From positions 372,001 through 436,000 of the forward strand of contig NZ_SIZZ01000003.1 of assembly GCF_004322705.1 (NCBI RefSeq): 64,000 bases of DNA, in the 5' to 3' direction. The DNA comes from Dyella terrae. GTDB lineage: Bacteria; Pseudomonadota; Gammaproteobacteria; Xanthomonadales; Rhodanobacteraceae. Each line of letters starts with the position of its first letter. Within the stretch, counting starts at the first letter, position 1. The notes under the pieces are model-generated. The model did no database searches. It was not told where the DNA came from and worked only from the letters and a program-made list of their open reading frames with translations. Below are positions 9,340 through 18,261 of the stretch, one piece after another. Both the position numbers and the translations under genes were made by a program.

Positions 9340-11067
9340 ATGAGCATGGCGAAGCGCGGAGTCAAATCCGGTGGCCTGAAGCTTGGACTTACGGCGTTGG
9401 TGATGGCTTTGTCGATGATGGTGGCGAGCCATGCGGAAGCAGCCGAGCGCGCCATCGCCGTAACCCTTCGGCCCGGCGGCGTGGACGCAGCCAAGAACAT
9501 TTCCTTCGTCGACGTCACGCTGATCACGACGCAGGAAGAAGGCAGGCGCGGCCTGCTGAGACTTCCACTCGTCATCAACAATGTGAAGACCAGCGCCATG
9601 TCGGTGGAGAATCTCCGCGCCAGAGACGCCGATGGCGATCTGGCGTTGACCGCCGGTTACAACCCGGATGGCGTGAAGAAATACCGCTATTGGCGGGCAT
9701 CGCGCCCGGTCCACGGGCCTGTCACGGTCACCTATCGCATTCCCATCACCAATGCGCTCAATCCTCTCGGCGCGGCGCCGCCCCTTGAGCTACGCAGCGA
9801 GTCCGGAGGCTTTTCTGGCCTGGTGGGTACTTACGTCATGTTGCCTGACTCGGACGAGCCCTACCGGCTGCGGCTGAACTGGGATTTCACGGCGCTCGGT
9901 GGCGATGCGCTCGGCCTGTCTACGCTGGGCGTCGGCACGCAGACCAGTACGGCGAAAACGCCGGATGAGCTGGAATCCACCTTCACGATGGGCGGCCACG
10001 TGGGCCACGAACCGGGCCAACCTGCCACCGACGGCTTCTTTTCCGCCTGGCAGGGCACGCCGCCTTTCGATGCGCGCGCGCTCATGCAGTGGACGCATCG
10101 GCTCTACGGTTCCTACCTGACGTTCTTTGCCAGCCCGGGCGCCACGTACAACGTTTTCCTTCGCCGCAACAAGATCAATCCCGGCGGCGGTGTTGAGATC
10201 GGCAACTCCTTCGTCGGCACGTTCGACGACGGTACGCCAGTCGAGGAGTTCAAGCTCACGCTGGCGCACGAGATGGTTCACACCTTCGTCGGTGGCCTGG
10301 ACGAGAAGGATGAGCTGGCTGCGTCGTGGTTCTCCGAAGGGCTGGCGGTGTATTACCAGCGCCTGCTGCCGCTGCGTGCGGGAGAGATCACCCGCGAGGC
10401 GTATCTCGACGATCTGAACATCACCGCCGCGCGCTATTACACCGATCTTCTCAACACGACGCCGAATGACCAGATTCCCGCGCGCTTCTGGGCGGATACG
10501 CGCGTTCGCGTGCTGCCCTATGACCGTGGCGCACTCTATTTCGCGCAGCTCAATGCCGAGATCGTCAAGGCGTCGCATGGCAAGCGCTCACTTGATGACC
10601 TGGTGTTGCCCTTCCTCAAGCGCAGGACGGCAGGCGAAAAACTGACGCAGGCGGCGTGGGTCGAGGTTGTCACGCGCGAGCTGGGCGACAAGGGCAAACA
10701 GCAGTTCGACGACATGATGGCCGGCAAGGTCATCGCGCTGGATTCAGATGCGTTTGGCGTGTGCTTCCAGCGCACGCAAAAGCCGCTGCGCCGTTATGTG
10801 CTTGGCTTCGATCCGACCGTGTTGGTGCAGCCTCGCCGCATCATCCGCGGGCTGGTGCCCGGCTCCGCCGCGGCGAAGGCCGGGCTCAAGGACGGCGATG
10901 AAATCCTCAAGCCCGTGCCGCAGGACGGTATCCAGGCCGATCAGAACGCGAAGATGAAACTGCTGGTTCGCCGCGGCGGCAAGGTATGGGATGTGTCGTA
11001 TCTGCCACGTGGGGAAGTGGTGCCGACGTGGCAGTGGATGGCTGTCGATACGCCGGGCTGTCGGTAA
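9340..11067 (+). CDS. Exported M61-family metallopeptidase with C-terminal PDZ
   Basis: 575-aa zinc peptidase of the M61 (glycyl aminopeptidase) family. It has a signal peptide (..ASHAEAAER), a beta-rich N-terminal domain, the zinc site HEMVH at 310-314 with the third ligand in WFSEG (E333), and a C-terminal PDZ domain (about 485-560, PRRIIRGLVPGSAAAKAG). M61 enzymes cleave N-terminal Gly/Ala from peptides. The ATG at 9340 is chosen over the one at 9334 because AAGGAAGG directly abuts 9334 but lies 6 nt before 9340. As last gene after the receptor, it would process imported peptides in the periplasm; this is inference from context. Confidence 0.9.
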   Translation: MSMAKRGVKSGGLKLGLTALVMALSMMVASHAEAAERAIAVTLRPGGVDAAKNISFVDVTLITTQEEGRRGLLRLPLVINNVKTSAMSVENLRARDADGDLALTAGYNPDGVKKYRYWRASRPVHGPVTVTYRIPITNALNPLGAAPPLELRSESGGFSGLVGTYVMLPDSDEPYRLRLNWDFTALGGDALGLSTLGVGTQTSTAKTPDELESTFTMGGHVGHEPGQPATDGFFSAWQGTPPFDARALMQWTHRLYGSYLTFFASPGATYNVFLRRNKINPGGGVEIGNSFVGTFDDGTPVEEFKLTLAHEMVHTFVGGLDEKDELAASWFSEGLAVYYQRLLPLRAGEITREAYLDDLNITAARYYTDLLNTTPNDQIPARFWADTRVRVLPYDRGALYFAQLNAEIVKASHGKRSLDDLVLPFLKRRTAGEKLTQAAWVEVVTRELGDKGKQQFDDMMAGKVIALDSDAFGVCFQRTQKPLRRYVLGFDPTVLVQPRRIIRGLVPGSAAAKAGLKDGDEILKPVPQDGIQADQNAKMKLLVRRGGKVWDVSYLPRGEVVPTWQWMAVDTPGCR

Positions 11068-11109
11068 TGGCGCACGGCTTGATTCAGCGCGAAAGGCTCT
11101 CCGGATGCA

Positions 11110-11682
11110 TCAGGGTTTTGGCGGATCGAGGAACACCACGACCGTATACACCGTAGCTCCGTGGAAGACCGCCTTATTGAAGCTCGCGTAGACGAATTTG
11201 TCGGACGGTTGCTTCAACGGTGCCATCCGGGCCCTGCCAAACACTTCGACCCTGCTTCTGGCCGCCGCATTGAGGAGGACGGGAAGGCGCTTTTCACGTG
11301 GCCATCCTTCGAAGTGCATTTTGGGAAGATCGATGTCTCCGTACCTGGCATCCAGCATCTCGTACGCCTTTACCCAGGTATCCGCCGCGGCATCGAGGCT
11401 GTCGCCTTCGTAGAGAAGGATGCCGATCCGGGCGAGCTTGCCGTCCTCAAAAAAGAACTGCACATTTTCCTTGCGCCCTTCGTACAGACCTGCATGAGTT
11501 TCAAGGTCGCCGTTGCTGAAGGATTCATAGGGTCCGAATTCCGCGAAGGACCTGACGTCATCCTTAGTCATCTCGAAACGCCATGGTGGCAACCCACCTC
11601 CGGACAGTGCGTCGGCGGCGGAAAGGGACGCCGTGCATGCGACTGCGAGGATCAGGCACTGCCAAACGTTGATCCGATGCAT
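11110..11682 (-). CDS. Exported protein of unknown function
   Basis: 190-aa protein with a clear signal peptide (MHRINVWQCLILAVACTASL, then SAADA) and a mature part containing MTKDDVRSFAEFGPYESF and a beta-rich C-terminal half (VQFFFEDGKLARIGILLYEG). This pattern recalls small periplasmic proteins that read like DUF-type beta-sandwich domains, but I do not recognise the family. The ATG at 11682 is chosen because AGAGGTG lies 6-7 nt upstream; a GTG three codons earlier is possible. It is convergent with the M61 gene and is the last gene of a minus-strand cluster of exported proteins. Confidence 0.7.
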   Translation of the reverse strand: MHRINVWQCLILAVACTASLSAADALSGGGLPPWRFEMTKDDVRSFAEFGPYESFSNGDLETHAGLYEGRKENVQFFFEDGKLARIGILLYEGDSLDAAADTWVKAYEMLDARYGDIDLPKMHFEGWPREKRLPVLLNAAARSRVEVFGRARMAPLKQPSDKFVYASFNKAVFHGATVYTVVVFLDPPKP

Positions 11683-11742
11683 GGGTGTCACCTCTGACCT
11701 TCCGGTTGATGCAGGCGAACGTGACTACTTCCGGGCAGAGAG

Positions 11743-12225
11743 CTATTCACTGGTCGATCTCGGCTGGCCGAGCGGACCCCAGGCCGTTTTCTTTCCTGGC
11801 GGATTGATCAGCGTCGCGGGCATGGGCTCCTTCATGCGCCACTGGTTCTTCGGATCCATCATGACCGGGATGCGCGCGTAACCCTTGGCCGCTACGCCCT
11901 GACGGATACCTGGTTCGAAATGCCAGCGACGTACGCCTTCGATGGCTGCCATGTCCAGCAGGGGATAGCCGGAGGTCGCTTCGACCTTCACCGTTTCCAC
12001 ATTGCCCTGGGCATTGATGAGCACGATGAGGACGGTCTCGCCTGCCAGCAAGGATCCGTCATTGCCCCGTGGCCAGGGAATTGAATAGGGCGAATTGTAT
12101 CCTTGCGCCACGTGTCCTTCGCCTGGCGGACTGAACGTGAGCATGGGTCCGCTCGTGCGCATCGGCGCGTCCATGGCGCATCCCGACACAAGGGCAAGCA
12201 TCACGGCCACGGCTATCGATCGCAT
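11743..12225 (-). CDS. TonB C-terminal-domain-like lipoprotein
   Basis: 160-aa protein starting with a lipoprotein signal (MRSIAVAVMLALVSGCAMD; lipobox VSGC, C16). The mature part has the TonB/TolA C-terminal pattern: GETVLIVLINAQGNVETVKVEATSG, then LLDMAAIEGVRRWHFEPG. Free-standing TonB-C domains like this occur as stand-alone lipoproteins in Xanthomonadales, and their partners are unknown; without a transmembrane anchor and proline-rich stalk it cannot itself act as a classical energy transducer. Start 12225 follows GGAGA. The gene begins 37 nt after the stop of the upstream S41 gene on the same strand. Confidence 0.8.
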   Translation of the reverse strand: MRSIAVAVMLALVSGCAMDAPMRTSGPMLTFSPPGEGHVAQGYNSPYSIPWPRGNDGSLLAGETVLIVLINAQGNVETVKVEATSGYPLLDMAAIEGVRRWHFEPGIRQGVAAKGYARIPVMMDPKNQWRMKEPMPATLINPPGKKTAWGPLGQPRSTSE

Positions 12226-12262
12226 GCATTTCTCCGGCAATGGGTGTTCCTGGACGGGCTGC

Positions 12263-14173
12263 TCACCAATGCAGCTCGCGCTTCGCGTCGATGACGATGG
12301 CGGCGACGTGATTGAGCAGTTCACTATCGTCCGGCTGTGCGGCTTCATCGTCCGCCTCGGCGTAGGTTGTCGATGCATTGAGGTCGATCGGCCACGCGGC
12401 CAGCAAGGCATCGCTGTCGATCGGAACCGTGCGCGCTGTCCTGCTGGCCGTGCGCTCAATCTCTTTGCGCTGAAGCGCCGGTAGAGCCTTCGACAGATCA
12501 TTGGCCTGCGTCACTTTCATCGCCTCGATGGAATCGAATGACACCAGCGGTGGTCCCTGTCTGAGCGCGTGCTGGATGGGCATCGCCAGATCGATATCCG
12601 GGACAACGCCATGGCCGGTAATGTTCTCGCCATTTGCGCGGTATACGGTACCGAGGGTCAGCGCCAGATCGCCCTGCGCGGACCCAAGCCGCCGCAGGGA
12701 AATGAGGTTTGCCGTATTGCCCGCGCCAGCCGAAGGCTTGCCCACGATCAATCCTTGTCGATGATCCTGGATGGCCGCTGCGAAGAATTCGGGAGCCTCG
12801 GCGCTCGCTCCGTTGACGATCACCGCCAGCGGGCCAGTCCAGACGGCCTTGCGTTCGGTCGTGACGATCTGCGTGCCGTCCTTTTCCGTATTGTTGCGCC
12901 AGAGCGGCTGATCCCCCAGAAACAGCCCAGCGACGTCGGCGACTTCCGTGGCCGACCCACCTGCGTTGCCGCGCAGGTCGACAATGACGCCAGCCGCTCC
13001 TTCCTTCCGGGCACGAATCAGCAATTGTTCGACGTCCCGCGCCGCACTTTGGTAATTGGCATCGCCGCCCTGCCTGGCCCGGAAGTCCTGATAGAACGTA
13101 CTCAGGCCAATCACAGCCACGCTGGACGCCGGCTTCCCGGCCCGCACCATGCGGAACGACGCCACGTCCTGGGGGACCTCCTTGACCGGTGCCAGCGTCG
13201 CCTCCCGCAGCGGGCCACCTGCGCCGACGCCGTAGCGCCGCAGCTGGACATGCACGGATGTTCCTTCCGGCAACGTCGCGAGGTCATGGCTTTGCCATCC
13301 GTCCAGATAAATCATGTCTCCCTGGTCGACGGACAGGGCCACGATGCGGTCGCCTTGTCGAATCGCATGGCGGGTGTCGGATCCGACCGCCATGACATGC
13401 CTGACCACCGGCCCGCCAGCATCGGCGACGACAGTCAGGCCGAGTTTCGGCAGCAGTCCGGTGACCAGGTTGCGGGGAGACATATAGCGGCTTCCCAGGC
13501 CGCCAGCCATGGCGTAGGCGCTGATGAATCGCTGCACAGCATCTTCGCTGTCGGTGGTAGAAACATGGACACCGAACTGGCGATAGCGCTGGGTGAGCAG
13601 CCTGCGAATGTCATCGTCCTGTTTCCCGGCGGAGCGCAGCTGCAACCAATCGCTCTTGACGATCTTGCGCCAGCGTTCGTCCAGTTCTTGCGACGAAAGG
13701 AACGGGGCGTCATACGACTCGCGCACGTCCAGGGTTTCCGCCGCCGCGTCGTCAACACCATGCTCGAGCAGGCCGATCGCCCGTTCCAGGCGCTGCATCG
13801 CCAGTTCCGCGTGACGTGCCGCTATGTTCTTCGGCATGGCCAGCTCATTGGAGGCCAGCAACTGGCTGCTTTGCGCTTCTAAGTCGGCAACGTCCTCACG
13901 GCTGAAGAACAGTCGCTGCGGGTCCAGTTGTCGAAGATAGACCTGTAGCACCTTTGCCGCGTAGGCCTCGTCGGCAGGCTGCTTGACGTACTGGAAGCGA
14001 GAGAGGAAACCCAGGACCAGCCGGAACGACTGATCGTCGACAGCGGTCGGGCCAGCAGACCCCTGACCCAATGGGTAGGCTGACTTGCCCGCGTATTGGG
14101 CTGACGCCGAAGAAGCGACACACAACATGCCGGCCAGGGCGATGCGCCTTGCCGAAATCGTCCATTGATGCAC
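12263..14173 (-). CDS. Prc/Tsp-like S41A peptidase homologue lacking the catalytic Lys
   Basis: 636-aa exported protein with the layout of tail-specific protease Prc: signal peptide (..CVASSASAQ), helical N-terminal domain (to about 235), PDZ-like domain (about 238-330), and S41 domain with VIVDLRGNAGGSATE and the nucleophile region VIVNGASAEAPEFFAAAIQD (S457). In Prc the general-base lysine sits in the FGKG motif about 25 residues on; here the matching segment reads PSAGAGN with Ala484, and the nearest Lys is 479. It may be a degenerate protease or use another base. A GTG start at 14173 is preferred because AGGGGG lies about 8 nt upstream and the signal peptide begins right there. Confidence 0.8.
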   Translation of the reverse strand: MHQWTISARRIALAGMLCVASSASAQYAGKSAYPLGQGSAGPTAVDDQSFRLVLGFLSRFQYVKQPADEAYAAKVLQVYLRQLDPQRLFFSREDVADLEAQSSQLLASNELAMPKNIAARHAELAMQRLERAIGLLEHGVDDAAAETLDVRESYDAPFLSSQELDERWRKIVKSDWLQLRSAGKQDDDIRRLLTQRYRQFGVHVSTTDSEDAVQRFISAYAMAGGLGSRYMSPRNLVTGLLPKLGLTVVADAGGPVVRHVMAVGSDTRHAIRQGDRIVALSVDQGDMIYLDGWQSHDLATLPEGTSVHVQLRRYGVGAGGPLREATLAPVKEVPQDVASFRMVRAGKPASSVAVIGLSTFYQDFRARQGGDANYQSAARDVEQLLIRARKEGAAGVIVDLRGNAGGSATEVADVAGLFLGDQPLWRNNTEKDGTQIVTTERKAVWTGPLAVIVNGASAEAPEFFAAAIQDHRQGLIVGKPSAGAGNTANLISLRRLGSAQGDLALTLGTVYRANGENITGHGVVPDIDLAMPIQHALRQGPPLVSFDSIEAMKVTQANDLSKALPALQRKEIERTASRTARTVPIDSDALLAAWPIDLNASTTYAEADDEAAQPDDSELLNHVAAIVIDAKRELHW

Positions 14174-14340
14174 GTTCACAGCCCCCTGTGGATCTTGCGG
14201 CGGGGACTCTAGCACAGGCAAGAATGGGGTCCGGGGTGCTGCTGGAGCTGGCCGCTGCGAAACCCCTGGAGTTTTCACTCAGCCGATGGGGAGATGCCCG
14301 TGCCGCGTTCCAGCACAGCGCCGACCTGCCAGACCGTCCA

Positions 14341-15789
14341 TCAAGGCGCTACGGCTTGGCGCAACCACGCGGCTGCCGCGTCGATTGCGGCATCGTGCTC
14401 CGGCGATTCCGATGGCGTGACCGTGACGTCTGGCGCAAGAGGGCCGTCGTATTGCACCTTGGCGCGATCGAGTTCGACAGTCGTGGTCAGTGCAATGCTT
14501 GCACCGTCGGGGAGGACGAAGGTGCCGTTGCCGGTTGGCAGGCCAGCGGTCGGGGCACCGAAAAAGCGTGTGTGCGGACGCCCCTTCAGTGCAATCACCA
14601 CCGCTTCGCCTGCGCTGGCAGTGTGAGGACCGGTGATCACGGCAAGCGGCGCATCACTCAGATCGATGTCCTGCGCTGCCGGGTGCATCTTGTCGAGTTG
14701 TGACTTCCAGGAAGGGGACAGTTCCCTGCCGTTGCGGAAATAACCGAGCGGGCTGTTGCCGAGAAAAGGTCGAAGGGCCGCCAGCATGGGCCACATATTT
14801 CCACCGCCATCCTTTCGGAGATCGAGGATCCAGCCGTGCTTGGCGTCGCCGGCGATGCGTGTGATGCCGTCAGTGCCACCGTTGACGAAAGCCCCGATGT
14901 GACCCGGATCCTGGCTGCTGAACCCGGGCACGGTGATATAGCCGACGCCTTCGGGGCGTTGCTCGACCGTGGGCACTATCACGTTGCCCTCGGGCGAACG
15001 TCTGGCGCGCGTCATCTCGGCTGATACCATGTGGCTGTGATGGTCGCCCAGCGTCGCGAGCAATCGGATGATGATCGGATAGGCATCCTGGGACCAGGCG
15101 TCCGCGCCGACTTGCGAGCGTAGTTGCGGGACCATCGTGTCCCAGTCGATGGATGAGGCATGCAAGGCATGTTCGCGCACGATGCTGATCGCGGCATCGA
15201 GTTCGGTCTTGCCTGAAACGATATCCGCGGGCTTGAGCGCTTCGCCGCGAACCAGCGAAAGATGATCGACGACGGCACTGCCATCGCCGAACAGCAGCGT
15301 TCCGAAGAATATCCGGGTGGCCGAAGGCGGCACGATGATGACGATCTCGCGTCGTTCCGGCGTCACGCCGGTCACCGGTGATTCCTGGGTATTGGCGAAG
15401 GTCAGCCTGCCTTGCGGACCGTCGGCGCGCAGCCAGAGGCCGGCGCCGCCCGGGGCGTTTGCTGCGTTGATGGCACCGCTGAGTTTGATGGTGTGCCCGC
15501 GATAGGGCGTGGCCTCGACAGAGGCCATCGAGCCTCCGGTGGGCGCGGTGTGACCGGGCGTCGCCGTGAGTTCGACGCGGGCACCCTCACGATCCAGCGC
15601 GCTGCCGTGGGCGTGCAGGACGTAGTCGCCCCGCCCAAGCGTCACGGCCCAGTTCGCATCCGTTGGAGCGTCCCCATGGGCGGTCGTGACGATAGCGACG
15701 CTGAGCAGTGCCATCGCAAACATATTCACCGTGCGCCGCCGACTGCGACGGTGCGCGTGATGGCGGATCGTGGATGTCGCGCAATCCAT
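14341..15789 (-). CDS. Exported S41-family peptidase
   Basis: 482-aa protein with a long positively charged n-region (HHAHRRSRRR) before a hydrophobic signal (FAMALLSVAIVTTAHG), then an N-terminal beta-rich domain (CBM-like; residues about 45-190) and a C-terminal S41 domain: HGWILDLRKDGGGNMWPM and ITGPHTASAGEAVVIALKG with S392 as the likely nucleophile. The second part resembles S41B (C-terminal processing/IRBP-like) enzymes often annotated as S41 peptidases of unknown target. GGGAG lies 10 nt before the ATG at 15789. It is 167 nt upstream of the Prc-like gene on the same strand. Confidence 0.82.
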   Translation of the reverse strand: MDCATSTIRHHAHRRSRRRTVNMFAMALLSVAIVTTAHGDAPTDANWAVTLGRGDYVLHAHGSALDREGARVELTATPGHTAPTGGSMASVEATPYRGHTIKLSGAINAANAPGGAGLWLRADGPQGRLTFANTQESPVTGVTPERREIVIIVPPSATRIFFGTLLFGDGSAVVDHLSLVRGEALKPADIVSGKTELDAAISIVREHALHASSIDWDTMVPQLRSQVGADAWSQDAYPIIIRLLATLGDHHSHMVSAEMTRARRSPEGNVIVPTVEQRPEGVGYITVPGFSSQDPGHIGAFVNGGTDGITRIAGDAKHGWILDLRKDGGGNMWPMLAALRPFLGNSPLGYFRNGRELSPSWKSQLDKMHPAAQDIDLSDAPLAVITGPHTASAGEAVVIALKGRPHTRFFGAPTAGLPTGNGTFVLPDGASIALTTTVELDRAKVQYDGPLAPDVTVTPSESPEHDAAIDAAAAWLRQAVAP

Positions 15790-15887
15790 CGTCGTTGCAC
15801 TCCCTGTGGAGAAGATGGAGGCCTTCAGCGGCGCGCTTACGCTACACACATCCCATCCCCGGGAGGCAGTGCCATGGGCACAAAAAA

Positions 15888-15909
15888 GGCCCTGACTTGT
15901 GGCAGGGCC
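15888..15909 (-). terminator. Terminator after transaldolase gene
   Basis: Stem GGCCCTG (15888-15894) / CAGGGCC (15903-15909) with an 8-nt loop. On the minus strand it is followed by a run of six T, as expected of an intrinsic terminator for tal; on the plus strand four T follow. Confidence 0.8.
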
Positions 15910-15924
15910 TTTTGGGGCTGGAAC

Positions 15925-15947
15925 GGTCCCGCAAAAAAAGCGGGACC
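15925..15947. repeat. Hairpin with a 7-nt homopolymer loop just after the tal stop
   Basis: GGTCCCGC (15925-15932) and GCGGGACC (15940-15947) form a perfect 8-bp stem around AAAAAAA (T7 on the minus strand). It begins 6 nt after the tal stop codon and precedes the terminator. The T tract is in the loop, so this is not itself a standard terminator; it may protect the 3' end of the transcript. Confidence 0.6.
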
Positions 15948-15953
15948 GCAGGC

Positions 15954-16916
15954 TCAACCGAGCTTCGCACCCAGCATCGTCTCCAGCTTGCGCTGATCAA
16001 CGGCGAACTTGCGGATGCCATCGGCGAGCTTGTCGGTGGCCATCGCGTCTTCGTTGTGGCCCCAGCGGAAGGCCGCTTCGGTCAGACGTGCGACCTTGGC
16101 CTGGCGCGTGCCCTTGTCTTCCAGCGCGCGCGGTACCGCGTCGGTGCTCGCTTCGAGCTTTTCGAGCAGGTCCGGGCTGATGGTGAGGCGATCACAGCCG
16201 GCGAGGGCGAGGATCTGTCCGGTGTTGCGGAAGCTGGCGCCCATGACGACGGTTTCGAAGCCGTGCAGCTTGTACCAGTCGTAGATGCGGCGCACCGACT
16301 GCACGCCCGGATCGTCTTCCGGCGCAAAGCTCTTGGTCGAAGTGTTGGCGACGTACCAGTCCATGATGCGGCCGACGAAGGGCGAGATCAGGAATACGCC
16401 GGCTTCGGCGCAGGCCACGGCCTGTTCGAACGAGAACAGCAGCGTGAGGTTGCACTGGATGCCCCGGCGCTCGAGCTGTTCGGCGGCGCGGATGCCTTCC
16501 CAGGTCGAGGCGACCTTGATCAGGATGCGGTTGCGCGGGATGCCGGCGTCTTCGTACAGGCTGACAAGGCGCTCGGCCTTGGCGATGGTCGCGTCCGTGT
16601 CGAAGGACAGGCGAGCGTCCACTTCCGTCGACACGCGGCCGGGCACGAGCTCGATGATCTTGCGACCGACAGCCACGGCGAGGTGATCGCCAGCGTCGAT
16701 GATCTGCTGGTCGCGCGAATTCGACGCCTGCATTGCCCACTCGACCGACTCTTCGATCAGCGGCGCGTAGGCCGGGTGCTCGACGGCCTTCAGCAGCAGC
16801 GACGGGTTGGTGGTGGCATCCACCGGGCGATAGCGGGCGATGGCTTCGATGTCACCGGTATCGGCGACGACGGTGGTGTACTGGCGCAGTTGTTCGAGTT
16901 GAGTGGACACAGTCAT
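15954..16916 (-). CDS. tal: Transaldolase
   Basis: 320-aa classical transaldolase (TalB type) of the non-oxidative pentose phosphate pathway; it moves a dihydroxyacetone unit between sedoheptulose-7-phosphate and glyceraldehyde-3-phosphate. Signatures [13 protein letters not shown] (32-44) and [16 protein letters not shown], with the Schiff-base lysine K134 (E. coli TalB K132). Length equals the family norm. The SD is weak (GGAA directly before the ATG, GAAGGG farther up). It starts 28 nt after the NDH-2 stop on the same strand. Confidence 0.97.
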   Translation of the reverse strand: MTVSTQLEQLRQYTTVVADTGDIEAIARYRPVDATTNPSLLLKAVEHPAYAPLIEESVEWAMQASNSRDQQIIDAGDHLAVAVGRKIIELVPGRVSTEVDARLSFDTDATIAKAERLVSLYEDAGIPRNRILIKVASTWEGIRAAEQLERRGIQCNLTLLFSFEQAVACAEAGVFLISPFVGRIMDWYVANTSTKSFAPEDDPGVQSVRRIYDWYKLHGFETVVMGASFRNTGQILALAGCDRLTISPDLLEKLEASTDAVPRALEDKGTRQAKVARLTEAAFRWGHNEDAMATDKLADGIRKFAVDQRKLETMLGAKLG

Positions 16917-16943
16917 TTCCAGCGAGGTGAACCCTTCAATTCT

Positions 16944-18242
16944 TCATCCTGAAGCGTCTTCGGGCAAGGTGGGGTTTCCTATCTTCACATCCTCGCCTGT
17001 AACGATTCGTGCATGACGCTGGTACGTCCAGTAGGCCCAGGCCCAGTCCAGCAACACCACGAGACGGTTTCGGAAGCCGATCAGGAAATAGACGTGGGCG
17101 ATCAGCCAGACCCACCAGGCCAGTACGCCGGACAGCTTGAGCTTGCCGAACTGGGCCACGGCGGCCATGCGGCCGATGGTGGCGAGCGAGCCGTCGTCGC
17201 GATAGCGGAAAGGGGCCTTGCCGGTCTCGCCGCGGAGCAGGGCGCGAATGCGGGTGGCGGCGTGGCGTCCCATCTGCTTGGCGGCCGGCGCGACGCCCGG
17301 CACCGGCTTGCCGTCGGCCTGCACCAGGCTGGCGAGGTCGCCGACCACGAAGACTTCCGGATGAGCCGGCAAACTGAGGTCCGGTTCCACGCGGACGCGA
17401 CCGGCGCGATCCAGTCCGGCATCGAGGGTGCGGCCCAGCGACGAGGCGGAGACGCCTGCGGCCCACAACACCGTGCGCGCCTGCATGGGTTCCTCGCCGA
17501 GCAGGACACCGCCGCCATCAATGGCCGTCACCGCCGTGCCGGTACGTACCTGCACGCCGAGTTTTTCCAGTTGCCTTCGTGCCTTCGCCGAAAGAGCGTC
17601 GGCGAAGGCGGGGAGCAGGCGCGGGCCAGCTTCGACCAGCACGACATTGGCTCGTCGCGGATCGGCGCGACGGAACTCGCGGGGCAGCGTGTGACGCGCA
17701 ATTTCGGCCAGCGTGCCGGCCAGTTCCACGCCGGTGGCGCCGCCGCCGACCACGACGAAGTTGAGCCAGGCTTGCCGTTTGGCAGGATCGTCTTCGCGTT
17801 CGGCGCGCTCGAAGGCGGTCAGCACGCGGCGGCGAATCGTGAAGGCGTCATCGAGGGTCTTGAGGCCGGGCGCATCGGCGGCCCAGTCATCGTGGCCGAA
17901 ATAGGCGTGCGTGGCGCCGGTGGCGACGACCAGGTAGTCGTAATCGATGGGCCCTTGCCGCAATTGCACGCGTCGATGCGCCAGGTCGATATCCATGGCC
18001 TCGTCCATCAGCACCGTGGCATTGGCCTGCTTGCGCAGGATCTGGCGTAGCGGCGCGGCGATGGACGGTGCGGACAAACCCGCCGTGGCCACCTGGTAAA
18101 GCAACGGCTGGAACAGGTGATGATTGCGACGATCGATCAGCGTGACGCGCATCGACGGATCGTCCAGTTCGCGTGCGGCGGCCAGTCCGCCAAAGCCGCC
18201 GCCGAGAATCACGATATGCGGTCGGTTGTCCGTGTCGCTCAT
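16944..18242 (-). CDS. ndh: Type II NADH dehydrogenase (NDH-2)
   Basis: 432-aa flavoprotein that oxidises NADH and reduces quinone at the inner face of the membrane without pumping protons. FAD-binding GGGFGGLAA begins near residue 14, the NADH-binding motif VVVGGGATGVELAG lies near 165-180, and the C-terminal WLIAHVYFLIGFRNRL with LLDWAWAYWTYQR is the membrane-anchoring region typical of NDH-2. GAGGCAGGC precedes the ATG. Only 19 nt separate it from the unknown gene upstream, and the tal gene follows closely. Confidence 0.93.
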   Translation of the reverse strand: MSDTDNRPHIVILGGGFGGLAAARELDDPSMRVTLIDRRNHHLFQPLLYQVATAGLSAPSIAAPLRQILRKQANATVLMDEAMDIDLAHRRVQLRQGPIDYDYLVVATGATHAYFGHDDWAADAPGLKTLDDAFTIRRRVLTAFERAEREDDPAKRQAWLNFVVVGGGATGVELAGTLAEIARHTLPREFRRADPRRANVVLVEAGPRLLPAFADALSAKARRQLEKLGVQVRTGTAVTAIDGGGVLLGEEPMQARTVLWAAGVSASSLGRTLDAGLDRAGRVRVEPDLSLPAHPEVFVVGDLASLVQADGKPVPGVAPAAKQMGRHAATRIRALLRGETGKAPFRYRDDGSLATIGRMAAVAQFGKLKLSGVLAWWVWLIAHVYFLIGFRNRLVVLLDWAWAYWTYQRHARIVTGEDVKIGNPTLPEDASG

Positions 18243-18261
18243 GCCTGCCTCGTATCGAAGT

